Of a DNA stretch of 64,000 nucleotides, positions 37,984 through 47,498 are shown one piece after another. The translations under genes were made by a program, and so were the position numbers. Source of the DNA: DATAOG01 sp963798075 (lineage in GTDB: Bacteria; Pseudomonadota; Alphaproteobacteria; Geminicoccales; Geminicoccaceae). How positions within the stretch are numbered: the first letter of the stretch is position 1; each line of letters opens with the position of its first letter. Where the stretch lies: contig CAWCRU010000022.1 of assembly GCA_963798075.1 (NCBI GenBank), forward strand, positions 124,001 through 188,000, written 5' to 3'. The notes beneath the pieces were generated by a model, which was given only the letters and a program-made list of their open reading frames with translations, did no database searches and was not told the DNA's origin.

Positions 37984-39489
37984 GTGCCGCCCCGCCCCGA
38001 TCCGGCCGAGTTCGCCGCCCGCTACGACGACGGGCAGCCGCAGGTGGTCTGGACCTCTCTGGTCGCCGACCTCGAGACGCCGGTCTCGGCGATGCTGAAA
38101 TTGGCCGAGGGCCGGCCGTACAGCTTCCTGTTCGAATCGGTCGAAGGGGGTGCGGTGCGCGGGCGCTACTCGGCGATCGGCCTCAAGCCCGATCTGATCT
38201 GGCGCTGCTTCGGCGAGCGGGCCGAGATCAACCGCGCCGCCCGCCACGACCTCTCCGCCTTCGAGCCCTTGCCCGGCGGCGCGCTCGCCGGGCTGCGCCG
38301 GCTGATCGGCGAGGCGCGGATCGCGCTGCCGGCCGAGCTGCCGCCGATGGCGGCCGGACTGTTCGGCTACATGGGCTACGACATGGTCCGGCTGATGGAG
38401 CGGCTGCCGGCGGCCAATCCCGACCGCCTCGGGATCCCGGATGCGGTCTTCGTGCGGCCGACCGTGATGGCGATCTTCGACAACATCGAGGACCGGGTGG
38501 TGATCGTGACCCCGGTCTGGCCGGCGCCCGAGGTCGGCGCCCGCGCGGCCTACGATCTCGCCCGCGAGCGGCTGGCCGACGTGGTCGCCGACTTCGATCG
38601 CGGGCTGCCCCATCGCGGCGACTGGCGCGGCGCCAGCGCGCTGCCGGAGCCGACCTCCAACGTCACCCGGGCGCGCTATCACGAGATGGTCGAGCAGGCC
38701 AAGGAGTACATTCGCGCGGGCGACATCTTTCAGGTGGTGCCCTCGCAGCGCTTCAGCCTGCCCTTCGATCTGCCGCCGTTCGCGCTCTATCGGGCGCTGC
38801 GCCGGCTCAATCCCTCGCCGTTCCTGTTCTTTCTCGATTTCGCCGACTTTGCCCTGGTCGGCTCGAGCCCCGAGATCCTGGTCCGGCTGCGCGACGATAC
38901 CGTGGTCATCCGCCCGCTCGCCGGCACCCGCAGGCGGGGGGCGACCCGCAGCGAGGACGCAGCGCTTGCCGCCGAAATGCTGTCCGATCCGAAGGAGCTG
39001 GCCGAGCATCTGATGCTGCTCGACCTCGGGCGCAACGACGTCGGCCGGGTCGCCGAGATCGGCAGCGTCCACGTCACCGAGAAGATGGTGGTCGAGTACT
39101 ACAGCCACGTCATGCATATCGTGTCCCACGTCGAGGGCCGGATCCGGCCGGACAAGGATGCGCTGGACGCGCTGATCGGCGGCTTTCCCGCCGGCACGGT
39201 GAGCGGCGCGCCCAAGGTGCGGGCGATGGAGATCATCGACGAGCTGGAGCCCGAGCGGCGCAATTTCTACGCCGGTGCGGTCGGCTATTTCAGCGCCGAC
39301 GGCAATATGGACACCTGCATCGCGCTGCGCACGGCGCTGGTCAAGGACGGCCGCATGTTCGTCCAGGCGGGCGGCGGCGTGGTCGCCGACAGCGACCCCG
39401 AGGCCGAGTATCAGGAGAGCTGCAACAAGGCGCGCGCCCTGATCCGCGCCGCCGAGGAGGCGGTCAGCTTCGCGCGCTCCAGCCAGTAG
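37984..39489 (+). CDS. trpE: Anthranilate synthase component I
   Basis: The 501-residue chorismate-binding enzyme forms anthranilate with TrpG. Conserved stretches include IFQVVPSQRFSLP, SSPEILVRL, IRPLAGTRRRG, LLDLGRNDVGRV and GGFPAGTVSGAPKVRAMEII. The start is the GTG at 37984, as no ATG is available near. A Trp-binding feedback element (LLFES-like, here FLFESVEGG) is present. It converges on a deacetylase gene with a hairpin between. Confidence 0.96.
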   Translation: MPPRPDPAEFAARYDDGQPQVVWTSLVADLETPVSAMLKLAEGRPYSFLFESVEGGAVRGRYSAIGLKPDLIWRCFGERAEINRAARHDLSAFEPLPGGALAGLRRLIGEARIALPAELPPMAAGLFGYMGYDMVRLMERLPAANPDRLGIPDAVFVRPTVMAIFDNIEDRVVIVTPVWPAPEVGARAAYDLARERLADVVADFDRGLPHRGDWRGASALPEPTSNVTRARYHEMVEQAKEYIRAGDIFQVVPSQRFSLPFDLPPFALYRALRRLNPSPFLFFLDFADFALVGSSPEILVRLRDDTVVIRPLAGTRRRGATRSEDAALAAEMLSDPKELAEHLMLLDLGRNDVGRVAEIGSVHVTEKMVVEYYSHVMHIVSHVEGRIRPDKDALDALIGGFPAGTVSGAPKVRAMEIIDELEPERRNFYAGAVGYFSADGNMDTCIALRTALVKDGRMFVQAGGGVVADSDPEAEYQESCNKARALIRAAEEAVSFARSSQ

Positions 39490-39517
39490 CGCCGGCCCCG
39501 CGCCGGCGCCGCTACTG
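39484..39517. terminator. Hairpin between convergent trpE and polysaccharide deacetylase genes
   Basis: The bases CAGTAGCG and CCGGC pair with GCCGG and CGCTACTG on the far side, with a three-base bulge and a small loop. The hairpin overlaps both stop codons. There is no T run, so it may work as a bidirectional, partly intrinsic terminator. Confidence 0.4.
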
Positions 39518-40846
39518 GATCATGTTGTGGGCGGAGACGTAGCGGCCGCAGGCGTCGGCCGCGGTCAAGAGACCATGCGCGCAGCTCTCGCGCGCCACCA
39601 CCGTGCTGATCGGCACGAGGGCAAAGCCGCGCTCCTCGAGGGTCGGCAGCCAGCCGCGCAGGGCCTCGATGGTGAGATCGTGGGGGTGTCCGATCGCGAC
39701 CGCGACCCCGCGCCGGCGCGCGATCCGCTCGGTGGCGGCGAGCTGGCGGCGGATCGCGTTGAGATCGGCCTCGTTGTCGAGGAACACGTCGCGCTCGGTA
39801 TGCGGCACGCCCAGACGCTGGGCTTCGGCCGCGGCGACCGACTTGGAGGTGGTGCGCGAATCGACGAACAGCAGCCCGCGCGCCTTCAGCTCGGTCATGA
39901 TCTCGTCCATCTTGGACCGGTCGGCGGTCAGCAGCGAGCCCATGTGGTTGTTGACGCCGACGAAGCCGTCGAAGCTGCGCAGCTGGGTCCGAAAGCGCGA
40001 CAGCAATTCGCTGGGCGAGAGCGAGCTCAGCAACGCATCAGGCCCGGGCCAGTCGACCCCGATCGGCTCCATCGGCACGTGCAGTATGAGCTCGTGGCCG
40101 GCCGCCCGCGCGGCCCTCGTCTGCGGTTCGAGGGCGCCGGCATAGGGCAGGAAGGCAAGCGTCAGCGGCCCTTTCAGCGCGCTGACCTCGGCGGTGTTGT
40201 GCCGGTTCAGCCCGAGATCGTCGATCATGATCGCGATCTCCGGCCGATCGTCGATCAGCGGCGGTGCGACCGCGTTGACCAGCCAGGTGGGCGTGCGCTC
40301 GAGGCGCTGGTCGGGCGCCGGCTGGGGCAACAGCTGGACCACGGTCGAGTGGGCGGTCGCGGCCCGCAGCGCGGTCGCGGTCGCGGTCGCCGCGCCCGGG
40401 CCGGTGTGATCCTCGGCGTCGAGTTCGTGGTCGACCACGCGGACCGGGCCCGGCGTAGCGTCGGGCACCCCAATCGCCGGCATGGTCCTCGCGATCTGGG
40501 CGAGCCTGGCGCCCGCGATTTCGGCAGGCCCGGGCTCCAAGACGCCTTCCACCGTACCCTTGGCGGACACCGCCTTGCTCGCCTCGGTCACCAGCACGAG
40601 CCCGTCCCGGATCGCCTCGTCGCGGCCTTCGAGGTTCTGGTCGGAGATCTGCAGGCTGCGCTCCCAGGCCCCGTGTTGCTCGATGCCGGCGTCGGGCGGC
40701 GGTGGCCACAGCAGCCACAGGCCGACGGCCAGCCCGATCAGGCCGAACGCGCCTTGCGCCGCATTGAAGCGGTGCTCGATCAAAGTCCGGCGCAGCCTGC
40801 TCGACCAGCTCTTCCGCCGGCGGCTACGTCGACGCCGCGTGATCAT
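39512..40846 (-). CDS. Divergent polysaccharide deacetylase family protein (YibQ-like)
   Basis: The 444-residue protein has an arginine-rich N-terminus, one membrane helix (AFGLIGLAVGLWLLWP), a long Pro/Ala linker and a C-terminal divergent deacetylase domain. That domain shows IAIMIDDLGLNRH, LHVPMEP, GVNNHMGSLLT and GHPHDLTIEAL. Family members are periplasmic and probably trim cell-wall polysaccharide; in some bacteria they lie near envC/ctpA. None of these partners is here. Confidence 0.88.
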   Translation of the reverse strand: MITRRRRSRRRKSWSSRLRRTLIEHRFNAAQGAFGLIGLAVGLWLLWPPPPDAGIEQHGAWERSLQISDQNLEGRDEAIRDGLVLVTEASKAVSAKGTVEGVLEPGPAEIAGARLAQIARTMPAIGVPDATPGPVRVVDHELDAEDHTGPGAATATATALRAATAHSTVVQLLPQPAPDQRLERTPTWLVNAVAPPLIDDRPEIAIMIDDLGLNRHNTAEVSALKGPLTLAFLPYAGALEPQTRAARAAGHELILHVPMEPIGVDWPGPDALLSSLSPSELLSRFRTQLRSFDGFVGVNNHMGSLLTADRSKMDEIMTELKARGLLFVDSRTTSKSVAAAEAQRLGVPHTERDVFLDNEADLNAIRRQLAATERIARRRGVAVAIGHPHDLTIEALRGWLPTLEERGFALVPISTVVARESCAHGLLTAADACGRYVSAHNMIQ

Positions 40847-41231
40847 GCGAGGAGCGCTTCCTTTCCAGGGCGGCCGACTTGGCGTCCGCCGGCATCATAG
40901 CAGACAACGTCACGAGCGGCACTAGCCCTATTCAGAACGACACCGGCATTCAATGGCTAATATCGGCCGGCGACCGCCGACCGGATCACCGGCCGCCGCA
41001 GCAGCCGGCCCCAGATGATAACCTGAATGCAGCGGTAAGGTTGCCTGGAAATTCACCAGTACGTATCTAGGTGCAACTTCAGGGCACCGCCGGCACCACT
41101 GTCGGCAGCCCGGCCGGCGCGCCGGCATCGGCGGTCCGGACCAGCCCCCGAGCGGCGCTTTCTCCTTGACGCCGCCGACCCGGGCGGGCTTTGCTGGCCG
41201 GCGCGCACTCCCGCGCTCGAATGCCCGACCG
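40847..41231. other. Intergenic region upstream of trpG
   Basis: These 385 bases contain no convincing gene. The part 40915-41070 is less GC-rich than its surroundings and should hold the trpGDC promoter. I looked for a tryptophan-rich leader peptide with terminator/antiterminator stems and did not find one. Confidence 0.4.
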
Positions 41232-41819
41232 ATGACCCTGCTGCTGCTCGATAACTACGATAGCTTCACCTACAACTTGTACCATTACTTGGGCGAGTTG
41301 GGTGCCAAGGTCACCGTGCGACGCAATGACACGCTGAGCGCGGCGGAGGCGCTGGCCCTGCGGCCGGCGGCGATCGTGATCTCGCCCGGGCCGTGCGATC
41401 CCGACCGGGCGGGCATCTCGCTCGCTCTGGTGCGGGCGGCGGCCGAGTTCTGCCCGATCCTCGGCGTCTGCCTCGGCCATCAGGCGATCGCGCAGGCGTT
41501 CGGCGGCAAGATCGTGCGCGCGCCGCAGATCATGCACGGCAAGCTCAGCGCGATCGAGCACACGGGCCTCGGCCTGTTCGCGGGCCTGCCCTCGCCCTTC
41601 CGGGCGACCCGCTATCACTCCCTGGTCGCCGAGCCCGCGAGCCTGCCCGCCTGCCTGGAGGTCACCGCGCGCACCGCCGAGGGCGTGATCATGGGGGTCG
41701 CGCACCGGACGCTGCCGATCTACGGCGTCCAGTTCCATCCGGAGAGCATCGAGACCGAGCACGGCCACCGGCTGCTGCGCAATTTCCTGGCCACGGCGGC
41801 GACCGCGGCGGCGGCCTGA
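41232..41819 (+). CDS. trpG: Anthranilate synthase component II (glutamine amidotransferase)
   Basis: The 195-residue class I amidotransferase shows LLLDNYDSFTYNL at the start, the nucleophile in LGVCLGHQAIAQAFGG and the His-Glu pair in VQFHPESIETEHG. It supplies ammonia to TrpE. The ATG at 41232 starts exactly at the domain. Two bases separate its stop from trpD. Confidence 0.96.
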   Translation: MTLLLLDNYDSFTYNLYHYLGELGAKVTVRRNDTLSAAEALALRPAAIVISPGPCDPDRAGISLALVRAAAEFCPILGVCLGHQAIAQAFGGKIVRAPQIMHGKLSAIEHTGLGLFAGLPSPFRATRYHSLVAEPASLPACLEVTARTAEGVIMGVAHRTLPIYGVQFHPESIETEHGHRLLRNFLATAATAAAA

Positions 41820-41821
41820 GC

Positions 41822-42883
41822 ATGGCTCCCGCCCCGGACCCTCTGAGCGCGGCTCCGGACCGGATGAAGGCGCTGCTGGCGCTGGTCGCCGGCGGCAGCT
41901 CGCTGAGCCTCGATCAGGCGCGCCAGGCGTTCGAGATCATGATGGCGGGCGATGCGACGCCCGCCCAGGTCGGCGGCTTCCTGATGGCGCTCAGGGTGCG
42001 CGGCGAGACCGTCGACGAGCTGACCGGCGGCGCGCAGGCGCTGCGCGAGCGCATGGTCAAGGTCCGGGCGCCGGACGGCGCGCTCGACACCTGCGGCACC
42101 GGCGGCGACGCGTCCGGGACCTTCAACGTGTCGACCGCGGCGGCGCTGGTGGTGGCGGCCTGCGGCGTGCCGGTCGCCAAGCACGGCAACCGCGCGCTCT
42201 CGTCCAAGGCGGGCTCGGCCGACATCCTGGCGGCGCTCGGCGTCGACATCGAGGCGGAGCCCGCGCGCATCGAGCGCTCGATCCGCGAGGCCGGGATCGG
42301 CTTCATGATGGCGCCCCGCCATCACGGCGCGATGCGCCACGTCGCGGGCGCCAGGGTCGAGCTCGGCACGCGCACGATCTTCAACCTGCTCGGGCCGCTC
42401 GCCAATCCGGCGGGCGCGCGGCGGCAGCTGCTCGGCGTGTTCTCCGGCGACTGGGTCGAGCCGCTCGCCCGGGTGCTGGGCCAGCTCGGCGCCGAGCGCG
42501 CCTGGGTCGTGCATGGCTCCGACGGCCTCGACGAATTGACCACCACCGGCCCGTCGCGGGTCGCCGAGCTCGACCTCGGCCAGGTCCGGGTTTTCGAGGT
42601 CACCCCCGAGCAGGCGGGCCTGCCCCGGGCGCGGCTCGAAGACCTGCGCGGCGCCGATGCCGAGACCAATGCGGACGCGCTGCGAGCGCTGCTCGACGGC
42701 GTGCGCGGGCCCTATCGCGACATCGTGCTGCTGAACAGCGCCGGCGCGCTTGTGGTCGCCGGGCGGGCGGAGGACCTGGCGGGCGGCGTCGGCCTCGCGG
42801 TCGAGGCGATCGACGGCGGCGCCGCCAAGGCGGTGCTGGCGAGACTGGTCGCGATCTCGAGCGAGGCGCCGCCCGGTGGCTGA
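41822..42883 (+). CDS. trpD: Anthranilate phosphoribosyltransferase
   Basis: The 353-residue enzyme attaches phosphoribosyl to anthranilate. Motifs are DTCGTGGDASGTFNVST (PRPP binding), KHGNRALSSKAGSADIL and GPLANPAGARRQLLGV. The trpC start lies inside its last codons. Confidence 0.96.
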   Translation: MAPAPDPLSAAPDRMKALLALVAGGSSLSLDQARQAFEIMMAGDATPAQVGGFLMALRVRGETVDELTGGAQALRERMVKVRAPDGALDTCGTGGDASGTFNVSTAAALVVAACGVPVAKHGNRALSSKAGSADILAALGVDIEAEPARIERSIREAGIGFMMAPRHHGAMRHVAGARVELGTRTIFNLLGPLANPAGARRQLLGVFSGDWVEPLARVLGQLGAERAWVVHGSDGLDELTTTGPSRVAELDLGQVRVFEVTPEQAGLPRARLEDLRGADAETNADALRALLDGVRGPYRDIVLLNSAGALVVAGRAEDLAGGVGLAVEAIDGGAAKAVLARLVAISSEAPPGG

Positions 42884-43679
42884 CGTGCTGGCCGAGATCT
42901 GTGCAAGGCGGCGACGGGCGGTCGCGCGCCAGAAGGCGCTGGTGCCGCTCGCCGAGCTCGAGCGCCGGCTCGCCCTGCGGCCGCCGCGCGGCTTCGTCGC
43001 CGCGCTCGAGGCCAAAGTCGCCAACCGGCCAGTTCGGGCTGATCGCCGAGATCAAGAAGGCCTCGCCCAGCCGCGGCCTGATCCGGCCGGACTTCGATCC
43101 GCCGGCGCTGGCAAAGGCCTATGCCGCAGGCGGTGCCGCCTGCCTCTCGGTTCTGACCGAGACCGAGCATTTCCAGGGCGAGGGCCGCGATCTCGAGGCG
43201 GCGCGGGCCGCGGTGGAGCTGCCCTGCCTGCGCAAGGACTTCATCCTCGAGCCCTATCAGGTGGTCGAGACGCGGGCGCTCGGCGCCGATTGCATGCTCC
43301 TGATCATGGCCGCGCTCGAGGACGCTGAGGCGCGGGAATTATCGCGCCTGGCCAATGAGTTGGAAATGGACGTTCTGGTCGAGGTGCATGATGCCGGCGA
43401 GCTCGATCGAGCGCTCCGGCTCGAGTGCCGGCTGATCGGCGTCAACAACCGCGACCTCAAGACCCTGAAGGTCGATCTCGGGGTCGCCCAGAGCAGCTGG
43501 CGCCGCGGGTGCCTGCGGACCGCCTGGTGGTCGCCGAGAGCGGCCTTGCCAGCCATCGCGACCTCGAGCGCATGGCGGCGGCCGGCGTCCGCTGCTTCCT
43601 GGTCGGCGAAGCCCTGATGCGCGAGGCCGACGTCCGGCGCGCGACCGCGGCGCTCCTGGGCCTCACGGTCGCGGCATGA
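42876..43679 (+). CDS. trpC: Indole-3-glycerol phosphate synthase, two frameshifts
   Basis: The barrel enzyme closes the indole ring precursor. The start GTG at 42876 overlaps trpD by 8 bases (VADVLAEICARRRR). The sequence includes FGLIAEIKKASPSRGLIRP, CLRKDFILEPYQV, VEVHDAGEL and LIGVNNRDLKT, and ends VVAESGLASHRDLERM and LVGEALMRE. The frame shifts near 43028-43034 (after KVAN) and again near 43484-43492 (before QLAPRVPADRLVV). Both breaks sit in an otherwise fully conserved gene, so errors in the sequence are more likely than loss. Confidence 0.9.
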
Positions 43680-44152
43680 GCGAGCTCAGCCATTTCGATG
43701 CCGCGGGCAACGCGGTCATGGTCGACGTGACGGCCAAGCCCGCGACCGAGCGGATCGCGATCGCCTCGGCGCGGGTGCTGATGCAAAAGGCGACGCTCGA
43801 GCTGATCGCGGAGCGCGGGGTCGAGAAGGGCGACGTTCTCGCGGTGGCGCAGCTCGCCGGCATCATGGGCGCCAAGCGGACCCCGGACCTGATCCCGCTC
43901 TGCCATCCGCTGGCGCTCTCGTCGGTCACGGTCGAGCTCGTCTGCCGGGACCGGCCGCCCTCGGTCGAGATCACCGCGACCTGCCGGGTGCGCGGTCCGA
44001 CCGGGGTCGAGATGGAGGCGCTGTGCGCGGCGAGCACGGCGGCGCTGACGGTCTACGACATGTGCAAGGCGGTCGATCGCGGCATGCGCATCAGCGACAT
44101 CCGGCTGCGCCACAAGGCGGGCGGCCGGTCCGGAACGTACACGGCCGAGTGA
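43676..44152 (+). CDS. moaC: Cyclic pyranopterin monophosphate synthase
   Basis: The 158-residue enzyme acts in the first step of molybdenum cofactor synthesis with MoaA. It has GNAVMVDVTAKPATER, KRTPDLIPLCHPL and the C-terminal GVEMEALCAASTAALTVYDM and KAVDRGMRI. It overlaps trpC by four bases (ATGA) and moeA by one (TGATG). Confidence 0.97.
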   Translation: MSELSHFDAAGNAVMVDVTAKPATERIAIASARVLMQKATLELIAERGVEKGDVLAVAQLAGIMGAKRTPDLIPLCHPLALSSVTVELVCRDRPPSVEITATCRVRGPTGVEMEALCAASTAALTVYDMCKAVDRGMRISDIRLRHKAGGRSGTYTAE

Positions 44153-45363
44153 TGCTCGCGGTCGAGGAGGCGCTCGCGCGCATCACCGCGGCTTTCCGGG
44201 CGCAGCCTGCGGAGTGGGTGCATCTGGCGGCCGCCCATGGCCGGGTCCTGGCAGAAGATCTGGTGGCGCCGCGCGATCAGCCGCCGGGCGCGGTCTCGGC
44301 GATGGATGGCTACGCGGTCCGGGCGGCGGATCTGGCCGGCGGCGGCGCCCTGCTGCGCCTGATCGGCAGCGCGCCGGCGGGCGGCCGGTTCGAGGGCGAG
44401 GTCGGGCCGGGCGAGACCGTTCGCATCTTCACCGGCGGCCTGCTGCCGGCGGGCGCCGATGCGGTGGCCCTGCAGGAAAATGCCCGCGCCGAGAACGATC
44501 GGGTCCGGCTCGCGGGCCGGGTCGAGCCCGGGACCTATGTGCGGCCGGCCGGCCTCGACTTCCGCGCGGGCGAGCTGGCGCTGCCGGCGGGTCGGCGGCT
44601 CGGCGCGCGCGATCTGGGCTTCGCGGCCGCCCTCAACCGGGTCTGGCTGCCGGTCCGCCGCCAGCCGCGGATCGCCCTGCTGGCGACCGGCGACGAGCTG
44701 GTCATGCCCGGTCAGGAGCTGGCCCCGACCCAGATCGTGAGCTCGAACACAACCGCCCTCGCCGCCATGGTGACCGCCTGGGGCGGGCTCGCCTCGGATC
44801 TCGGGATCGCCCGCGACGAGCCCGCAGAGCTCGCCCGGGTCGCCGACCAGCTGACCGGCGTCGACCTGCTGGTGACCTTGGGCGGCGCTTCGGTCGGCGA
44901 GCGCGATCTGGTGCAGAGCGTGCTCGGCGGGCGCGGCCTCGAGCTCGACTTCTGGCAGATCGCCATGCGGCCCGGCAAACCCTTGATGTTCGGCAGCATC
45001 CGTGGCGTGCCGCTGCTCGGCCTGCCCGGCAATCCGGTCTCGGCCGGGGTCTGCGCGGTGTTGTTCGTGCGCGCGGCGATCTGCGTGCTGCTCGGGCTCG
45101 ATCCGGCGCCGCCCGAGATCCCGGCCGTGCTGGGCCGTGCCCTCGACGCGAACGACCGCCGCGAGGACTATCTGCGCGCGCGCGCCGAGTGGGGCGCCGA
45201 CGGGCGGCTGCTGGCGGTTCCGGCCGAGATCCAGGACAGCTCCATGCTCGCGACCTTCGCGCGCGCCGACTGCCTGATCAAGCGGGCGCCGCTGGCGCCG
45301 GCGATGGCGGTCGGCACGCCGGTCCGGATCCTGCCCTTGGCGGGCGGCCCGATCGGGGTCTGA
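44152..45363 (+). CDS. moeA: Molybdopterin molybdenumtransferase MoeA
   Basis: The 403-residue protein inserts molybdenum into adenylylated molybdopterin. It shows SAMDGYAVRAADL, RIFTGGLLPAGADAVALQE, LLATGDELVMPG, VTLGGASVGERDLV and LPGNPVSAGVCAVLF. It is coupled to moaC by the TGATG overlap. Its product supports the IorAB-type hydroxylase at 59.5-62.4 kb. Confidence 0.96.
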   Translation: MLAVEEALARITAAFRAQPAEWVHLAAAHGRVLAEDLVAPRDQPPGAVSAMDGYAVRAADLAGGGALLRLIGSAPAGGRFEGEVGPGETVRIFTGGLLPAGADAVALQENARAENDRVRLAGRVEPGTYVRPAGLDFRAGELALPAGRRLGARDLGFAAALNRVWLPVRRQPRIALLATGDELVMPGQELAPTQIVSSNTTALAAMVTAWGGLASDLGIARDEPAELARVADQLTGVDLLVTLGGASVGERDLVQSVLGGRGLELDFWQIAMRPGKPLMFGSIRGVPLLGLPGNPVSAGVCAVLFVRAAICVLLGLDPAPPEIPAVLGRALDANDRREDYLRARAEWGADGRLLAVPAEIQDSSMLATFARADCLIKRAPLAPAMAVGTPVRILPLAGGPIGV

Positions 45364-45495
45364 GCCCGGCATCGGGAGCACACCACTGTGACCCGGATGC
45401 AACCACGGCCGGGCACAAATCCTGGGGGCCACTTGGAATGCGAAATTCGATCCGGTAGATTGCGGCAGCCGCGATGATGCGTTGACGATCGATGA

Positions 45496-45510
45496 GAACT
45501 TATGTAGAAC
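45496..45510. promoter_or_regulatory. SOS box (LexA operator) of lexA
   Basis: The bases GAAC-TTATGTA-GAAC match exactly the alphaproteobacterial LexA site GAAC-N7-GAAC (equal to GTTC-N7-GTTC on the other strand). The site lies 35 bases before the chosen lexA GTG, so LexA should repress its own gene. It also argues against a start at 45492. Confidence 0.9.
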
Positions 45511-45545
45511 ATAGGCCGCCGCGCGGTATCAGAGGGGGAGGAAAG

Positions 45546-46241
45546 GTGCTCACTCAGCGCCAGCACCAGTTGCTCCAGTTCATCCAGAGTTATCTGGGCA
45601 ACCATGGCGTGCCGCCCTCGTTCGAAGAGATGCGCGACGCGCTCAAGCTGAAGTCGAAGTCGGGCATCCACCGCCTGATCACGGGGCTCGAGGAGCGCGG
45701 CTACATCCGGCGCCTGCAGTACCGCGCGCGCGCTCTCGAGGTCATCCGCCTGCCGGCCAACTGGCGGGGCGATGCGGGCGCGCCGGACGCTGGTGCCACC
45801 AACGTGGTCCAGGGCCATTTCGGCGCCCGGCCGGATCTTGCGGCCGAGGACGGCGGGACGCTCAGCCTGCCGCTCTACGGGCGGATCGCCGCCGGCACGC
45901 CGATCGAGGCGTTGCGCGACCACACCACCCAGGTGGCGGTGCCGCCGCATCTGCTCGGCAGCAGCGGCGACCACTACGCCCTCGAGGTGGTGGGCGATTC
46001 GATGATCGATGCCGGCATCCAGGACGGCGACATCGTGATCATCGAGCGCCGCGACGCCGCCGACAACGGCGACATCGTGGTCGCGATGATCGACGAGACC
46101 GAGGTCACGCTCAAGCGCATGCGCCGCAAGGGTGCCACGATCGCCCTCGAGGCCGCCAATCCGCAGTACGAGACCAGGATCTTCGGGCCCAACCGGGTCA
46201 AGGTGCAGGGCCGCCTGGTCGGCCTGATGCGCCGCTACTAG
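45546..46241 (+). CDS. lexA: LexA repressor
   Basis: The 231-residue protein starts at GTG 45546 behind GGGGGAGGAAAG. The winged-helix domain begins LTQRQHQLLQFIQSYL and shows GVPPSFEEMRDALKLKSKSG. The self-cleavage Ala-Gly bond lies in YGRIAAGTPIEAL, with the catalytic serine in VVGDSMIDAG and lysine in TEVTLKRMRRKG. It is autoregulated through the SOS box upstream. Confidence 0.97.
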   Translation: MLTQRQHQLLQFIQSYLGNHGVPPSFEEMRDALKLKSKSGIHRLITGLEERGYIRRLQYRARALEVIRLPANWRGDAGAPDAGATNVVQGHFGARPDLAAEDGGTLSLPLYGRIAAGTPIEALRDHTTQVAVPPHLLGSSGDHYALEVVGDSMIDAGIQDGDIVIIERRDAADNGDIVVAMIDETEVTLKRMRRKGATIALEAANPQYETRIFGPNRVKVQGRLVGLMRRY

Positions 46242-46254
46242 CGGGCCCCAAGGA

Positions 46255-46980
46255 TCAGCCGAGCCCTGCCAGCACCTCGCCGACCCGATCGGTGAAGACC
46301 GCCGCGGCGCCCGCGTCGAGGAGGCTTCGCGCGCGCTCGGGATCGTTGACGGTATAGAGCAGCAGCGGCACCTTCGAAGCGACCACGGCCGCCCGCTGCC
46401 GGGCACCGAGCCGGCGGGCGTTCAGATGCAGGGTGCGGCAGCCATAGCGGGCGAGCTCGGCGCGCCAGCGGAGCGGCAGGCCGCCTGCGAGATAGCCGCG
46501 CGGCAGCTCCGGCGCCAGATCGCGCGCGACCGCCAGGCAGTCGTGCTCGAAGCTCGAGATCAGCGGCGCCGGCAACGCGCCCGGCCAGTGCCGGCGCAGC
46601 GCCAGGACCGTGGCCCGGGCGGTTGCCGCCGCGCACCCCGGGCAGGGCTTGATCTCGACGTTGATGCCGAGCCCGAGCTCGGCGCAAAGGGTCAGCGCCG
46701 CCTCGAGGGTCGGCACCGGCTCACCCCTGAAGGCCGGCGCGAACCAGCCCCCGGCATCGAGTTGGCGCAACTGCGCGAACGTCGTCAGCGCGACCTCGCC
46801 GCGCCCGCTGGTGGTCCGCTCGAGACGCTCGTCGTGCATCAGCACCGCCACGCCGTCGCCCGTCAGCTTGACGTCGAACTCGACCCAGCTGGCGCCAAGA
46901 TCCTTGGCTTTTCGGATACTTGCGAGCGTATTCTCAGGCGCTGACGCAGCAGCGCCACGATGCCCGATCACCCGCGGCAA
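46255..46980 (-). CDS. Glycerophosphodiester phosphodiesterase
   Basis: The cytosolic-type GDPD shows RVIGHRGAAASAPENTLAS, VEFDVKLTGDGVAVLMHDE with the catalytic histidines, and VNVEIKP-like INVEIKPCPG, ending VFTDRVGEVLAGLG. It hydrolyses phospholipid head-group diesters to glycerol 3-phosphate. The start is uncertain: TTG 46980 or GTG 46971 both fit the family length of about 240 residues, and the frame is open much further upstream without looking like protein. Confidence 0.85.
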   Translation of the reverse strand: MPRVIGHRGAAASAPENTLASIRKAKDLGASWVEFDVKLTGDGVAVLMHDERLERTTSGRGEVALTTFAQLRQLDAGGWFAPAFRGEPVPTLEAALTLCAELGLGINVEIKPCPGCAAATARATVLALRRHWPGALPAPLISSFEHDCLAVARDLAPELPRGYLAGGLPLRWRAELARYGCRTLHLNARRLGARQRAAVVASKVPLLLYTVNDPERARSLLDAGAAAVFTDRVGEVLAGLG

Positions 46981-47078
46981 GGCTAGCGGCGCGCCATGGC
47001 GGCCCCCGACCTCGATCAAAGGCCAAAGGGGCGTCGATCGTGCCCCACCTGCGATCGCTGCTCGCCCGGCCGCACGCG

Positions 47079-47498
47079 TCAGGGTTCCTCGTGAGCGACG
47101 GGGTTTGCAAACACGAAGTATTTCGCTCCGAGGAAATTGAAGATCATGGCCACGCCGGCGCCGATGGCCAAAGGCACGGCAGGATAGGCTCGCAGAGCAG
47201 GATCGACGCCGAGACAGGCAGTGTAGACGCTCAAGTTGATGATCGCACCCGTGAGTTGAATGGCGATATAGCGCCCATACTCGGCGGTCTTGCGCCGGTT
47301 GGCTCGGGACGCAAAAGCCCAGCGCCGATTGAGATACCACGTGACCGTGACGGCGAGCGCGAAGGACAGGCCGCGGGCCCGATAGGGGTCCTGCCCCCAG
47401 CCGACCACCAGCGCGGTGAGGACGCTCGCATCGACGACAAAGCCAATCGCTCCGACACCGAGGAACCTGCGCAGCTGCGAAAACGGTCTGTCACTCAC
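47079..47498 (-). CDS. GtrA family membrane protein
   Basis: The 139-residue protein has four hydrophobic segments and the GtrA signatures FLGVGAIGFVVDASVL, VTWYLNRRWAF and FNFLGAKYFVF. Such proteins are thought to move lipid-linked sugars across the membrane for polysaccharide decoration. No glycosyltransferase partner is adjacent. Confidence 0.88.
   Translation of the reverse strand: MSDRPFSQLRRFLGVGAIGFVVDASVLTALVVGWGQDPYRARGLSFALAVTVTWYLNRRWAFASRANRRKTAEYGRYIAIQLTGAIINLSVYTACLGVDPALRAYPAVPLAIGAGVAMIFNFLGAKYFVFANPVAHEEP

Noticed and set aside
35965..39129. A 1054-codon open frame on the minus strand opposite ppiD and trpE
   Set aside because: Same cause; ppiD and trpE explain the region fully and the shadow has no domain.
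41040..41231. A tryptophan attenuator before trpG
   Set aside because: No short peptide with consecutive Trp codons and no terminator with T run could be found.
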